A DNA stretch of 64,000 nt from Alphaproteobacteria bacterium. GTDB taxonomy: Bacteria > Pseudomonadota > Alphaproteobacteria > Micropepsales > Micropepsaceae. Positions within the stretch are counted from its first letter, which is position 1. Each line of letters starts with the position of its first letter. The stretch is taken from the NCBI GenBank assembly GCA_017983635.1, contig JAGOBA010000007.1, positions 1 through 64,000 of the forward strand, in the 5' to 3' direction. Shown piece after piece: positions 8,792 through 20,440 of the stretch. Position numbers and translations under genes: made by a program. The notes under the pieces were generated by a model. That model did not search any database. It had not been told where the DNA came from and saw nothing but the letters and a program-made list of their open reading frames with translations.

Positions 8792-8892
8792 GACCCCGAC
8801 CCACTTCCCTCATGGGCATTTTTGCCCAGTTGCACACGGGAAGGTACGAGCGCCGATTGAAGATAGACTTAAGTGACAGGATGAACGTTGAG

Positions 8893-9786
8893 TTAAGCCT
8901 GCGGTTGCCCCCGCAGAAGCTGAATGATTCCGGAAAAATCGCGTCCGCCCGCGCCCGCAGACTCAAAGAGGCTGTACAGCGCCGTCGACTGCGCCCCAAG
9001 CGGCGTCGCAGCCCCTACCGCCTGCGCCGCACTCTGCGCCAGCTTCAAGTCCTTCAACATCATCGAAGCCGTAAAACCCGCTTGGTAGTTACGATTGGCG
9101 GGCGATGCGGGAACCGGCCCCGGCACCGGGCAATAACTCGTTAAGCTCCAGCATTGGCCGGATGCCGTCGAGGAAATCTTGAACAGCGTCTCTGCGTCGA
9201 GACCAAGCTTCTCCGCAAGAACAAACGCTTCGCAGGTTCCAATCATGGAAATGGCAAGCAGCATGTTGTTGCAGATTTTTGCAGCTTGCCCGTTTCCGGC
9301 ACCGCCGGCGTGGAAGATGTTCTTACCCATTTTCTCGAGAATCGGCTTTGCGCGACCGAACGCTGCTTCTTCGCCGCCCACCATAAAGGTCAGCGTTCCA
9401 GCCGTGGCGCCGCCGACACCGCCCGAGACGGGCGCATCGAGAAACTGGACGTTGGCGGATTTGGCTGCGGCATGAACGTCGCGCGCGGTCGCGACATCGA
9501 TCGTCGAGCAGTCGATCAAGAGTGCTCCGCTTCTCACATGTTTCAACAGACCTGCATCCCCAAGATAGACCTGACGAACGTGCTGTCCCGCCGGCAACAT
9601 CGTCACGACGACTTCAGAATCGCGCCCAGCCTCATTTGCGGACGCTGACGAACGCGCACCGGCATCCACGGCCCTGGCAATACTGCCGGGGACCATATCG
9701 AACACCGTCACCTCGTGACACGCCTTCACAAGGTTCGCCGCCATCGGTCCGCCCATGTTGCCCAGTCCGATGAATCCGATGCGCAT
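8893..9786 (-). CDS. mmsB: 3-hydroxyisobutyrate dehydrogenase
   Basis: 297 residues. The N-terminal Rossmann motif IGFIGLGNMGGPMAANL binds NAD, then DAPVSGGVGGATAGTLTFMVGG and the catalytic-Lys segment GAGNGQAAKICNNMLLA follow in family order. It oxidises 3-hydroxyisobutyrate to methylmalonate semialdehyde in valine breakdown. The hydrolase and acyl-CoA dehydrogenase for the two earlier kinds of step lie just beyond the PAS gene. The methylmalonate-semialdehyde dehydrogenase is not in the window. A second paralogue is at 14501-15358, but this copy has the better family match. Confidence 0.93.
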   Translation of the reverse strand: MRIGFIGLGNMGGPMAANLVKACHEVTVFDMVPGSIARAVDAGARSSASANEAGRDSEVVVTMLPAGQHVRQVYLGDAGLLKHVRSGALLIDCSTIDVATARDVHAAAKSANVQFLDAPVSGGVGGATAGTLTFMVGGEEAAFGRAKPILEKMGKNIFHAGGAGNGQAAKICNNMLLAISMIGTCEAFVLAEKLGLDAETLFKISSTASGQCWSLTSYCPVPGPVPASPANRNYQAGFTASMMLKDLKLAQSAAQAVGAATPLGAQSTALYSLFESAGAGGRDFSGIIQLLRGQPQA

Positions 9787-9882
9787 GATGTCCTCCTGTC
9801 CGATTTCGCAGGCGTTGTTATAGGCCCGATCTTGTATCGCGTTAACAGTACCACCCTACTATCGCACGCGCGGCGAACGACG

Positions 9883-10338
9883 ATGAAAAACAACATCACC
9901 CCCGAACAACTGTTCGCGAAGCTCGACGAGGCCTGGACCGAGGCGCGCGGGCCGCACGCGCTGCCGCGCCGGGCGGACATCAATCCGGTGAAATTGGGGT
10001 CCGCGCTGCAATACGTCTCGCTGTTGGACGTCGTACCGGGAAATCCGCCTGACTTCCGCTACCGGCTGATCGGACAACAGCTGATCCGCGCATACGGCCG
10101 CAACATAACCGGCGAGCTGCACTCGGCCAATTTTGAGAAGGCGCCGGTGCGGCCGTTCTACGATGCGTATGTGCGCTGTGCGGCCACAAAGGCGGCTCAG
10201 CAGATGTCGGCCGATTTCCGGAACTTCAATGGTACGCCCTGCCGTGCGCAGGCGCGGGTTTGGCCGTTGTCGGACGACGGTGAGACCGTGACAGGCTTGC
10301 TCGGCGGGTGCCTCTATCTTGGCCTTGAAGTCGGCTAG
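9883..10338 (+). CDS. PAS-domain protein (PAS_5 type)
   Basis: 151 residues from ATG at 9883; the upstream in-frame extension overlaps the mmsB start and was rejected. The whole protein is one PAS_5-like domain: LPRRADINPVKLGSALQYVSLLDVV, then FRYRLIGQQLIRAYGRNITG, and CRAQARVWPLSDDG near the end. Such stand-alone PAS proteins are common in alphaproteobacteria, with no defined role or ligand. It is divergent from mmsB, and its stop overlaps the end of the convergent hydrolase gene by 4 bases. Confidence 0.85.
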   Translation: MKNNITPEQLFAKLDEAWTEARGPHALPRRADINPVKLGSALQYVSLLDVVPGNPPDFRYRLIGQQLIRAYGRNITGELHSANFEKAPVRPFYDAYVRCAATKAAQQMSADFRNFNGTPCRAQARVWPLSDDGETVTGLLGGCLYLGLEVG

Positions 10339-11372
10339 GCGAGCGCAAGGTCGCCCCCGGGGAGCGGCGCAAAGTACGACTCGACATCGTCGGCGCTGAC
10401 ACCGGCGAGCGCGGGCGGGATCCATTTTGGCGCGTTGTCCTTTTCCACAATCACGGCGCGGACGCCCTCATAGAAATCGCGACCACGCATGAAGCGGTTC
10501 GTCAGGCGGAACTCAAGCTGCATGCACGCCTCGAAGTCGAGCGCGGTGCCCTCGCGGATTTGCCGGTAGGTGACTTTCAAACTCGTCGGCGATTTCGCCC
10601 TCAACGCCTTCAGCGTCTCGCCGGCGAACAGCGAGCTGTCGCTTTCCAACGATACGACGATCGCCTCGACCGAGTCTTGCGCGAAATGCCGATCGATCAG
10701 TGGCTGTAACCCAGCCATCTTCGACTTGTTCTCCGGCGCGACGGCAAAGTGCGCGAGAATGCGTTCAAGCGGACGATCGTCGCCCGCGAGCGCTGCGGTC
10801 AGCTCGTCGTGCTGTGGTGCAGGCACGATGTGAGTCGCGACGCCTGTGTACTTGGCGTCGGTGACATCGAGCCTTGCGCCGGTTAGGCCCAGATACATGC
10901 CAACCTCGCCCGGGCAGCGCGGCAAGAAAAACGTGCCTCCGACATCGGGGAACAAGCCGATCCCGGTTTCCGGCATCGCGAACATCGTGCCCTCGCCGCA
11001 AACGCGCGCGCTGCCGTGAACGGAGACACCGACGCCGCCGCCCATGACAATGCCGTTGATCAGCGCGATATACGGCTTAGGGAAACGCTTGATCAGCGTG
11101 TTGAGCCGGTACTCACGCGCATAGAAGTCGATAACGTAAGGCGTGCCAGCCTTGCCGGAATCATGCAGCGCGCGGATGTCGCCGCCGGCGCAAAACGCAC
11201 GCTCGCCCGCGCCGCGGATGACGACACGCTCGACAGCCCGGTCGCTGCGCCACTCGCGCAACTTCGCGTCCATCGCGTCGACCATGCCAAGCGTCAGCGC
11301 GTTCAAGGCCTTTGGCCGGTTCAGGGTGATCACGCCGGCGCGGCCGCGGTGTTCGAACAGAACTTCTTCCAT
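10335..11372 (-). CDS. 3-hydroxyisobutyryl-CoA hydrolase
   Basis: 345 residues from ATG at 11372; a longer frame upstream runs through the neighbouring membrane-protein gene and is not coding. A crotonase-fold enzyme: GVITLNRPKALNALTLGMVDAM, GAGERAFCAGGDIRALHD, then MGGGVGVSVHGSARVCGEGTMFAMPETGIGLFPDVGG, which contains the acidic residues typical of the hydrolase branch rather than a hydratase. It releases 3-hydroxyisobutyrate from its CoA ester in valine breakdown. It lies 11 bases after the membrane-protein gene in an apparent operon with the dehydrogenase at 11782. Confidence 0.93.
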   Translation of the reverse strand: MEEVLFEHRGRAGVITLNRPKALNALTLGMVDAMDAKLREWRSDRAVERVVIRGAGERAFCAGGDIRALHDSGKAGTPYVIDFYAREYRLNTLIKRFPKPYIALINGIVMGGGVGVSVHGSARVCGEGTMFAMPETGIGLFPDVGGTFFLPRCPGEVGMYLGLTGARLDVTDAKYTGVATHIVPAPQHDELTAALAGDDRPLERILAHFAVAPENKSKMAGLQPLIDRHFAQDSVEAIVVSLESDSSLFAGETLKALRAKSPTSLKVTYRQIREGTALDFEACMQLEFRLTNRFMRGRDFYEGVRAVIVEKDNAPKWIPPALAGVSADDVESYFAPLPGGDLALA

Positions 11373-11383
11373 GTTCGCTTCCT

Positions 11384-11785
11384 TCAAACCGGCACGCGCG
11401 GCATCCGCGCGGGCCAGATGCCGCTGATCAGACCCAGGCCATAGGCCCACGCGACCCAGGCGGTGAACAAACGATCCTGTTCGACCGTCATTTGCGGAAA
11501 GACGTTGTCGATGAAAAGCGTGACGAAGGCGTCTGCAATCAATCCAACCGCGCAGATCAGCAGTGCCGCGGCCGCGCGTTCGGTGGGCGGGGTTTGGAAG
11601 GCGTAAAAGAAGAACCACCCGATCGCGAAGACGAGCCAGGCCGTCACCACGAACGCGCCGACGGTCCAATACGTATTCTCCGGCACGAAGATCAGATCGC
11701 CGGCCCAACGAATGATCAACGTTGCTTCAAACCAGATCAGCAGGCCGTATCCCAGCGCCCAGAGCGCGACGCGTTGCGATATCAT
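11384..11785 (-). CDS. Four-helix membrane protein of unknown function
   Basis: 133 residues with about four hydrophobic helices: [61 protein letters not shown] and [19 protein letters not shown]. The layout recalls small DUF5367-type membrane proteins, but I cannot confirm this. It overlaps the acyl-CoA dehydrogenase gene by 4 bases and stands 11 bases before the hydrolase, so it is co-transcribed with valine catabolism genes. A transport or accessory role would be a guess. Confidence 0.75.
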   Translation of the reverse strand: MISQRVALWALGYGLLIWFEATLIIRWAGDLIFVPENTYWTVGAFVVTAWLVFAIGWFFFYAFQTPPTERAAAALLICAVGLIADAFVTLFIDNVFPQMTVEQDRLFTAWVAWAYGLGLISGIWPARMPRVPV

Positions 11786-12921
11786 TGGCGGGACATCTCG
11801 CGGGCGATGATCACGCGCATGATCTCATTCGTTCCTTCGAGAATTTGGTGCACCCGCAAGTCGCGCACGTGGCGCTCCAGCGGGAAATCCTTCAGGTAGC
11901 CGTAGCCGCCGTGCAGCTGCAGCGCATCGTTGGCGATCTTCGACGCATTGTCGCTGGCGAAGCGTTTAGCCATCGCGCAGAGCATCGTCGCGCGCGGATC
12001 GCGCCGGTCGAGGGCCGCGGCGGCATTCCAGATCATCAAGCGCGACGCCTCGAGGTCGGTTGCCATGTCGGCGAGCTTGAACTGCGTCGTCTGGAAGTCG
12101 ATCAACGCTTGGCCGAACTGCCTGCGCTCGTTCACATAGCGTTGCGCCTGCTCAAGCGCGGCGCGCGCGGTGCCGAGCGAGCACGCGCCGATGTTGATCC
12201 GGCCGCCGTCCAAGCCCATCATGGCGATGCGAAAGCCCTCCCCTTCCCCGCCGATGCGGTTGGCGGCGGGGACATGGCAGTCTTCGAAGATCACCTGCGC
12301 GGTCGGTTGGCTGCGCCAGCCCATCTTGCGTTCGTTCTTGCCGAACGAGAGGCCCTTCGTCCCCTTCTCGACGACGATGCAGGAGATGCCCTTCGGGCCG
12401 TCGGCACCGGTGCGGACCATGCAGACATAGACGTCGGACACGCCGGCGCCGGAGATAAACGCCTTGGCGCCGTTCAGCACATAGTGCTCGCCATCGCGGA
12501 CGGCTTTCGTCTTCAAGCTTGCCGCGTCGGAGCCAGCACCGGGCTCGGTCAGGCAGTAGCTGGCGATGAGTTCCATCGTGGTCAGCTTCGGCAACCACTT
12601 GCGGCGCTGCTCGTCGCTGCCGAAGCGGTCGATCATCCAAGAAGCCATGTTGTGGATCGAGATGTAGGCGGCGGTCGCCGTGCAACCTGCGGAGAGTTCC
12701 TCAAAGATGAGCGCGGCATCGAGTCGGGTAAGGTCCGAACCGCCAACTTCGCCCTTCACATAGATGCCGGCAAAGCCCAGTGCCGCGGCTTCGCGCATCG
12801 TGGGGATCGGGAATATCTCCTCCTCGTCCCATTTCGCCGCATGGGGCGCGAGTTGGGCTTGCGCGAAGTCGCGCGCCGTCTTTTGGACGAGCCGTTGTTC
12901 TTCCGACAAATCGAAGGGCAT
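11782..12921 (-). CDS. Acyl-CoA dehydrogenase, probably isobutyryl-CoA dehydrogenase
   Basis: 379 residues, normal length. FAD-binding and catalytic segments are present: [102 protein letters not shown]. Substrate is inferred from the neighbours: a hydroxyisobutyryl-CoA hydrolase in the same operon and a hydroxyisobutyrate dehydrogenase nearby make the isobutyryl-CoA step the best fit. Short-chain acyl-CoA dehydrogenases of other specificity look similar. It is the first gene of the minus-strand set and is divergent from hemB. Confidence 0.9.
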   Translation of the reverse strand: MPFDLSEEQRLVQKTARDFAQAQLAPHAAKWDEEEIFPIPTMREAAALGFAGIYVKGEVGGSDLTRLDAALIFEELSAGCTATAAYISIHNMASWMIDRFGSDEQRRKWLPKLTTMELIASYCLTEPGAGSDAASLKTKAVRDGEHYVLNGAKAFISGAGVSDVYVCMVRTGADGPKGISCIVVEKGTKGLSFGKNERKMGWRSQPTAQVIFEDCHVPAANRIGGEGEGFRIAMMGLDGGRINIGACSLGTARAALEQAQRYVNERRQFGQALIDFQTTQFKLADMATDLEASRLMIWNAAAALDRRDPRATMLCAMAKRFASDNASKIANDALQLHGGYGYLKDFPLERHVRDLRVHQILEGTNEIMRVIIAREMSRQ

Positions 12922-12951
12922 GGCGCCTTCCCCTTAACCTTGGGCGGGTGA

Positions 12952-14500
<1,549 letters not shown>

Positions 14501-14501
<1 letters not shown>

Positions 14502-15358
14502 CACCGCTTCAAACGCGCGATCAAGCTTGACGTGTCCCAGCGCTTGCCGCCCATCGCTTCGACGTCGGCGTAGAATTGGTCGACGAGCGAAGTAATGGGA
14601 AGCGTCGCGCCGTTCTTGCGCGCCTCGGCGAGCGCGATGCGCAGGTCCTTGCGCATCCATTCGACGGCAAAGCCGAACTCGAACTTTCGGTCGTGCATCG
14701 TGGCGGCGCGGTTTTCCATTTGCCAACTCTGCGCGGCGCCCTTGGAGATCACCTCCACCACCGCATTCGGGTCGAGGCCAGCGTTCTCCGCGAAGTGGAT
14801 CGCTTCGGAGAGCGCTTGCACCAAGCCGGCGATGCAGATTTGGTTGACCATCTTCGTCTTCTGGCCGGCCCCGGCGGGCCCTAGACGTTTGACCATCTTC
14901 GCGTAGGCGCGGATCACGGGTTCGGCCTTCGCGTAAGCAGCCTCATCGCCGCCGCACATAACGGTCAGCTGCCCCTTCTGCGCGCCCGCCTCGCCACCGG
15001 AGACGGGAGCATCGACGAAGGCGAGGCCCTTCGCCTTTGCTTCGCGCGCGAGCTCTTCGGCCAAAGCGGCAGAGCCGGTCGTGTGATCGACGAAAATGGC
15101 GCCCTGCTCCATCGCCGGGAAGATCGCGGTCGCAACCCCACGGATATCAGGATCGTCGCCCACACAAGAGAAGACGATCTCAGCGCCCCTCGCCGCCTCG
15201 GCCATCGTGGTGGCAACGGCGCCAGCGTTTGCTTCGCGCCAGGCTGAAGCGCGGGCGGGGCTGCGGTTGAACACGATGACGCTGTGACCGGCGCGCGCCA
15301 AATGCCCTGCCATCGGAAAGCCCATGCGGCCGAGGCCGATGAAAGCGACTTTTGCCAT
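14501..15358 (-). CDS. NAD(P)-dependent beta-hydroxyacid dehydrogenase, 3-hydroxyisobutyrate dehydrogenase family
   Basis: 285 residues. KVAFIGLGRMGFPMAGHLARAGH is the nucleotide-binding start; VDAPVSGGEAGAQKGQLTVMCGG and GPAGAGQKTKMVNQICIAGLVQAL hold the substrate and catalytic-Lys motifs. It is a paralogue of the protein at 8893-9786 but diverged, and is coupled to a Cys-cluster gene rather than to valine enzymes, so its substrate may be another small beta-hydroxyacid such as tartronate semialdehyde. Family certain, substrate unknown. Confidence 0.88.
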
Positions 15359-15426
15359 TGCGCACCTTTTGAGTAGTTTGGGCGCGCTTAGCGCGGCGCG
15401 CGCTTAAGCGCAAGGGCGAGGCGGGA

Positions 15427-17868
15427 ATGCACGTATTGAGCACAGTGAAAATCATCGGCATCGGCATCGCCAGCCTCGTGGGCATGCTTGCCATTTTCGT
15501 CGGCGGCAGCGCAGTGGCGCTGCGCGGCTCAGTGCCCGCGCTCGACGGCGACGTCGCCGTGCAAGGTGTCAGCGCAACCGTGCGCATCGTGCGCGATGCA
15601 GACGGTCTGCCGCATATCTATGCGCAAAGCCGCGACGACGCGCTTTTCGGCCTGGGCTACGTGCACGGGCAAGACCGGCTGTGGCAGATGGAGTTTCAAC
15701 GGCGCACCGTTCAAGGACGGCTGGCTGAAATTGCCGGCGCGCCGGCGGTGTTGCCCGATACGTATCTGCGGACGCTGGGGCTTTACCGCGCGGCGCAGGC
15801 GGCGACGGCGCATGTATCCGCGGACACCGCCGCGGCGCTGTCGGCTTACGCCGCCGGTGTGAACGCCGCGCGCCCAATCAAGGGAAGGTTGCCGCCGGAG
15901 TTCTTCATGCTGGGACTCGATCCGGAGCCCTGGCAGCCCGCGGACTCGGTTGCGGTGCTGAAAGCGATTTCGGTACAGCTGTCGGCGAATGCGTTTCAAG
16001 AAATCTTTCGATTGCAGTTGCTGAAGTCGCTGGGCGAGGAGAAGGCGCGCGCCTTCAATCCACCGCTTCCGGCTGAGGTCATCGAGGCGTATCGCCGCTA
16101 TGCGCCGCGCGAGGCGACAAAATTCGCCGACGCGGTGCGTGCGCTCGATGCGATTGCGCCGATGATCGAAACGAAGGGGGCGTCGAACAACTGGGTCGTC
16201 GGCGGTGCGCGCACGGCGAGCGGCAAGCCGTTGCTCGCCAACGATCCGCACTTGCCGCTGACCGTCCCGGCGTTCTGGTATCTCGCGCATCTGAGTTGGC
16301 CGGGCGTCGAGGCGATCGGCGGCACGGTCCCCGGAGTGCCGGCGATCGTCGCGGGGCGCAGCAACACCGTCGCTTGGGGAATGACGACGACCGGCGCCGA
16401 CACGCAGGATCTCTATTGGGAGAAGCTCGATCCGGACGATCCGCGTCAGTATCTGACCGCGGAAGGATCGGAGCCGTTCGGCGAGCGGCTCGAGGTCATC
16501 AAAGTCCGCTTCGGTGCTGACAAGACCATCCGCGTCCGCAGCACGCGGCACGGGCCGGTGCTCCCGACGGACGAGCCGCGTTTGCGAGCGCTGGTGCCGG
16601 GCGGCTATGCGCTGGCGCTGCGGTGGCCGGCGCTCGACGGCGAGGACGGCACGATCGAGACGGCGCTCGGAATGTTCCAGGCGCCGGATGCCGCGCGCGC
16701 CACCGTCGAGCGCTTGTTCGAGCCCTATCGCGCACCGATTCAGAGTTTCGTTTACGCGGACGTGGCAGGCAACATCGGACTGAGCTTGCCGGGTGTCATT
16801 CCGGTTCGGCGCGCGGACAATCCGGTGCGCGGCTTGCTGCCGGCGGATGGGCGTGACCCGCGGTTCGAGTGGAGCGGCGTTCTGAACGGCGCGGAGAAGC
16901 CGTTGTGGAGCGGCGGCGCGCAAGACGTCTTCGTCACCGCCAACAACAACGTGGTGCCGCCAGGTTACAAGCCGATGATCGCGCTCGACTTCGATCCTGA
17001 GCATCGTGCGCGGCGCATTCGCACGCTGATCGACGAGCATGCAGGGCCGCATACGGTCGATAGCTTCCGTGCCATCCAACTCGACGACGGCGAACGCTTC
17101 GCGATGGACGTGCTGCCGTTGCTGCTGGCGCAGACGAAGGGCAGCGACGCGCGCGCGGTGAACGCGCTGGCCCGACTGAAGGCGTGGGACATGCACATGC
17201 GGCCTGATGCGGCCGAGCCATTGATCTTTGCGGCGTGGATCAAGGCGTTCACCAAGATGCTGACTGCGGACGAACTCGGCGAGTTGTTCGAGCGGCTTTG
17301 GGTCGATCGGCCGAATTTCATGGCTGCGGTTCTGTACGGCGAGCCGGGCGCGGCGGCCTTCTGCGACGATGTCAGCACGAAGCAGAGCGTCGAGGACTGC
17401 GGCACGATCTTGTCGCGCAGCCTTGATGCGGCTCTTGACGAGGTGACGTCGCTCTACGGCGCCGACAACGGTAAGTGGCGCTGGGGCGAGGCGCATGCGG
17501 CGTCGTTCTCGCACACGCCGTTCGGCTTCGTGCCGGGCCTGCGCGATCTCTTCGGCTTGCGCGAGGTGATGGGCGGCGGCAACTCGACCATTCAGCGCGC
17601 GGCCTATCGCTATTCGAACCGCGAACCGTTCGGCGCCGTGCACGGCAGCGGCTATCGCGCGGTCTACGACTTGGGCAATCCGAACGCGTCGATCTTTATG
17701 ATTTCGACCGGCCAGAGCGGCAACGTTTACTCGCCCTACTACGGCAACCTTGCGCCGCGCTGGGCGAAGGGCGAGTATCTGCAGATGACGACCGACGAAG
17801 CGGACATCAACCGGCGCGCGGTGGCGACGCTGACGCTTCAGCCCTCAAGTTCCGACAGCGCGCGGTAG
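15427..17868 (+). CDS. Penicillin acylase family Ntn hydrolase
   Basis: 813 residues, the family's usual size. An N-terminal hydrophobic segment (IIGIGIASLVGMLAIFVGGSAVAL) should send it to the periplasm or anchor it. The alpha chain has VRIVRDADGLPHIYAQSRDDALFGLGYVHGQDRLWQMEF; the beta chain would begin at Ser253 in GASNNWVVGG, the nucleophile exposed by self-cleavage, followed by SGKPLLANDPHLPL. Members cleave amides such as penicillins, acyl-homoserine lactones or lipid amides; the substrate cannot be read from sequence. Its last 31 bases overlap the end of the convergent flavin reductase gene. Confidence 0.93.
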   Translation: MHVLSTVKIIGIGIASLVGMLAIFVGGSAVALRGSVPALDGDVAVQGVSATVRIVRDADGLPHIYAQSRDDALFGLGYVHGQDRLWQMEFQRRTVQGRLAEIAGAPAVLPDTYLRTLGLYRAAQAATAHVSADTAAALSAYAAGVNAARPIKGRLPPEFFMLGLDPEPWQPADSVAVLKAISVQLSANAFQEIFRLQLLKSLGEEKARAFNPPLPAEVIEAYRRYAPREATKFADAVRALDAIAPMIETKGASNNWVVGGARTASGKPLLANDPHLPLTVPAFWYLAHLSWPGVEAIGGTVPGVPAIVAGRSNTVAWGMTTTGADTQDLYWEKLDPDDPRQYLTAEGSEPFGERLEVIKVRFGADKTIRVRSTRHGPVLPTDEPRLRALVPGGYALALRWPALDGEDGTIETALGMFQAPDAARATVERLFEPYRAPIQSFVYADVAGNIGLSLPGVIPVRRADNPVRGLLPADGRDPRFEWSGVLNGAEKPLWSGGAQDVFVTANNNVVPPGYKPMIALDFDPEHRARRIRTLIDEHAGPHTVDSFRAIQLDDGERFAMDVLPLLLAQTKGSDARAVNALARLKAWDMHMRPDAAEPLIFAAWIKAFTKMLTADELGELFERLWVDRPNFMAAVLYGEPGAAAFCDDVSTKQSVEDCGTILSRSLDAALDEVTSLYGADNGKWRWGEAHAASFSHTPFGFVPGLRDLFGLREVMGGGNSTIQRAAYRYSNREPFGAVHGSGYRAVYDLGNPNASIFMISTGQSGNVYSPYYGNLAPRWAKGEYLQMTTDEADINRRAVATLTLQPSSSDSAR

Positions 17869-18326
17869 CGGCCGCGGTAATAGAGCAGCGGATCGCTGTG
17901 TGCCTGATGGCCGTGGCTCTGCACGCGACCGATGAAGATGACGTGATCGCCCGCCTCGACGCGCTGTTCCAAGCTGCAGTCGAAATGCGCGATCGCGCGC
18001 TCGAGCACGGGCACGCCGTGCGCGCCGTCCTCGACGTCTTCGCCCTCAAGAGTGGATTCGCCTTTGCGCGAAAGCCGCTGCGACAGCGCGCGGCTTTCGC
18101 CACCCAGAATGTTCACCACGAAATGCGTCGCCTGCATCAACGCGGCGAAGCGGTCGGAACTTCTGTCCAAACTCCAGAGCACCAACGGCGGATCCAGGGA
18201 CACGGAAGCGAACGAGTTGATCGTCAGGCCAAACGCCCGGCCGCCGCTGTCGCGCGCGGTGATCACGGCGACCCCTGTCGCAAAATGACCCAAAGCGTCG
18301 CGAAAGGCGCGGGAATTCTGGCTCAT
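17838..18326 (-). CDS. Flavin reductase family protein
   Basis: 162 residues with the flavin-binding split-barrel fold: FRDALGHFATGVAVITA, FGLTINSFASVSLDPPLVLWSLD, FVVNILGG and a C-terminal GDHVIFIGRVQS. These proteins supply reduced FMN or FAD to two-component monooxygenases, or bind flavin themselves. No monooxygenase is adjacent. The gene is divergent from motB across about 130 bases and overlaps the end of the penicillin acylase gene. Confidence 0.9.
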   Translation of the reverse strand: MSQNSRAFRDALGHFATGVAVITARDSGGRAFGLTINSFASVSLDPPLVLWSLDRSSDRFAALMQATHFVVNILGGESRALSQRLSRKGESTLEGEDVEDGAHGVPVLERAIAHFDCSLEQRVEAGDHVIFIGRVQSHGHQAHSDPLLYYRGRYRALSELEG

Positions 18327-18460
18327 CGGGCGGTCTGTCGCTTTCTCAAGAAGAACTTAACGGCTTGCCAGCCATAGTCGGTCTCGACCGGACGTAAAGG
18401 CGCGGCTTGCCAAAGGCAAGGCTGCAAAAAAGCCTTGGCGCCGCGTATGGGGCGGAAGAC

Positions 18461-19327
18461 ATGGCGAAAGACGGCTCGATCGTCATCAAGAAAATCAAGA
18501 AGGGCGGCCACGACGGCCACCACGGTGGCGCGTGGAAAGTCGCCTACGCCGACTTCGTGACCGCCATGATGGCGTTCTTCCTCCTGATGTGGCTGATCAA
18601 CACGACGACCCCCGAGCAGAAGCGCGGCATCGCCGACTACTTCGCGCCCGAGTCCGTAAGCCGCTCCGAATCCGGCGCCGGCGCGATGCTCGGCGGCACG
18701 TCGTCTTCGAATGACGGCCATGACGGGCAAGGCACGCTGTCGGTAAAGACGCAGCTGCGTCCGCCGGTAAAGGAAAAATCCGAGGACCAAGAACAGAAGG
18801 CAAAGCAGGCGGCCGCCAGCGCCGCCGCGCAGGCCAGTAACGCCGCCATGGAGCAGGCGGCCGCGCGCTTGCGTCAGGCAATGCAAGACCAACCGGACCT
18901 CGCCGAACTTTCCAAGCACGTCTTGATCGACGACACGCCTGAAGGCATGCGCATTCAGCTGATCGACCAGGACGCCCAGTCCATGTTCGAGCCGGGCAAG
19001 GCCGAGCCGACACCGCGCGTCCGGGAGCTTTTGCGCCAGGTGGCCAAAATTGTCAGCAGTTTGCCGAACCGGCTCTCGATCGCGGGCCACACCGACGGCG
19101 ACACATTCCAGGGACCGGGCGGTTACTCCAATTGGGACCTCTCCTCGGCCCGGGCCAACGGCGCCCTAAAAGTGCTGCAGGAGGCCGGCGTGAGCGAAGA
19201 CCGGATCGCGGAAGTGGCCGGCAAGGCCGGTTCCGAGCCGCTCTACCCCGATAACCCCATGGCCTCGGCCAACCGGCGGATCAGCATCGTCCTGCTCCGC
19301 GAGGCGCCGGTGCTGCCGCCCGAGTAA
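18461..19327 (+). CDS. motB: Flagellar motor protein MotB
   Basis: 288 residues from ATG at 18461, where the typical N-terminus begins (GSIVIKKIKKGG, then HHGGAWKVAYADFVTAMMAFFLLMWLI). Asp31 in YADF is the proton-binding residue in the single membrane helix. A Gln/Ala-rich plug and linker region (about 100-145) precedes an OmpA-like peptidoglycan-binding domain (LSIAGHTDGD, SSARANGALKVLQEAGV, NRRISIVLL). MotB anchors the stator to the wall. motA is not adjacent, which is common in alphaproteobacteria. Confidence 0.93.
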   Translation: MAKDGSIVIKKIKKGGHDGHHGGAWKVAYADFVTAMMAFFLLMWLINTTTPEQKRGIADYFAPESVSRSESGAGAMLGGTSSSNDGHDGQGTLSVKTQLRPPVKEKSEDQEQKAKQAAASAAAQASNAAMEQAAARLRQAMQDQPDLAELSKHVLIDDTPEGMRIQLIDQDAQSMFEPGKAEPTPRVRELLRQVAKIVSSLPNRLSIAGHTDGDTFQGPGGYSNWDLSSARANGALKVLQEAGVSEDRIAEVAGKAGSEPLYPDNPMASANRRISIVLLREAPVLPPE

Positions 19328-19480
19328 TTAGGACGCTTTCCCGTGAAACCGCTCCCGCCGGGCACAGCGAAAATTTCTCCGCGCCGCCCCGTTCTCAGGC
19401 AGGCCCGACTGTGTGAAATTGTTCGCGACGGACCTGCTTCGCCCGATTCGGCCGGGCGGCGGACCGCGGAGTTCCGGCAC

Positions 19481-20218
19481 TTGACCGAGCAGTTGGGCAT
19501 TCGTTTTGCGCAGTTCTATCTGACGTCGCCGGCGCCATGCCCCTATCTTCAGGGCCGGATGGAGCGCAAAGTTTTCACACGCCTGTCGGGTGAGGTCGCG
19601 CGCACGCTGAACGATAGCCTGACCCACGCCGGTTTCCGCCGCAGCCAAAACATCGCCTATCGCCCGTCGTGCGAGGGCTGCCAGGCCTGCGTGTCGGTCC
19701 GCGTGATCGTCGACGCGTTCGAGCCCTCGCGTTCGTTCGAGCGCGTGCGCGCGAAGAACGCCGACATCGTGGGCGAGGTCGTCGATCCGTGGGCAACGGA
19801 GGAGCAGTTCGCGCTGCTGCGCCGCTATCTCGACGCGCGCCACACGGGCGGCGGCATGTCGGACATGACGATGTTCGACTACGTCGCCATGGTCGAAGAC
19901 AGCGCCGTCGAAACGCACTTGGTCGAGTACCGCTATCGCGGCGGACCGCAAGCTGGCGACCTGATCGCGGTCGGCCTGACCGACCAACTCTCGGACGGTC
20001 TTTCGATGGTCTATAGCTTCTACGACCCTGACGAAGCCCCGCGCAGCCTCGGCACGTTCATCGTCCTCGACCACATCGAACAAGCCCGCGCCCGGGGCCT
20101 GCCCTACGTCTATCTGGGCTACTGGATCGAGGGCAGCCGCAAGATGAGCTACAAGGCTAGGTTCCGCCCGCTGGAAGCAAGGATGCCGACGGGCTGGGTC
20201 GCGATTAAGCCGCGCTGA
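19481..20218 (+). CDS. bpt: Aspartate/glutamate leucyltransferase Bpt
   Basis: 245 residues if started at TTG 19481, which follows GGAG at a good distance and gives the family's usual length and N-terminus ([18 protein letters not shown]). A GTG at 19343 would add 46 residues that look non-conserved. Motifs include [19 protein letters not shown] in the ATE N-domain and the C-domain segment [19 protein letters not shown] with [22 protein letters not shown]. It transfers leucine to N-terminal Asp or Glu, marking proteins for ClpAP through the N-end rule. Confidence 0.93.
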   Translation: MTEQLGIRFAQFYLTSPAPCPYLQGRMERKVFTRLSGEVARTLNDSLTHAGFRRSQNIAYRPSCEGCQACVSVRVIVDAFEPSRSFERVRAKNADIVGEVVDPWATEEQFALLRRYLDARHTGGGMSDMTMFDYVAMVEDSAVETHLVEYRYRGGPQAGDLIAVGLTDQLSDGLSMVYSFYDPDEAPRSLGTFIVLDHIEQARARGLPYVYLGYWIEGSRKMSYKARFRPLEARMPTGWVAIKPR

Positions 20219-20440
20219 CAAACCAAAGCGAGGATCGGCGGAAACGAGCCGCGACTCGGATTTTGAAGTGCGGGGACAAACGTTGGCGCGATCAGACCCC
20301 AATCCAAGAGATGCTTCGCCGAAGGCGCGATTCCGCGAACACGCTTGTCTGGATCGTCCTCCATTTTGCTCTCAACTGGGCAGCGTTGTTGCCCAGCGGA
20401 CACAACAGATAGGGGGTGGGCACCCTTCCGGGCACCAAAA

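Noticed and set aside
11722..12951. 409-residue plus-strand open frame opposite the acyl-CoA dehydrogenase
   Set aside because: The minus strand encodes an unmistakable acyl-CoA dehydrogenase; the opposite frame shows no family pattern.
15529..17643. 704-residue open frame antisense to the penicillin acylase gene
   Set aside because: It is an Arg/His-rich shadow of a GC-rich gene with clear family motifs on the plus strand; no domain or start signal fits the antisense frame.
18149..18172. PEP-box-like GTCGGAACTT within the flavin reductase gene
   Set aside because: Only the first ten bases agree, it lies inside coding sequence and precedes no PEP-CTERM gene.
20376..20396. Hairpin CTGGGCA/TGCCCAG as a terminator of bpt
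   Set aside because: A 7-bp stem with no T tract; it lies in the leader region of the first OmpA-like gene and is not convincing as a terminator.
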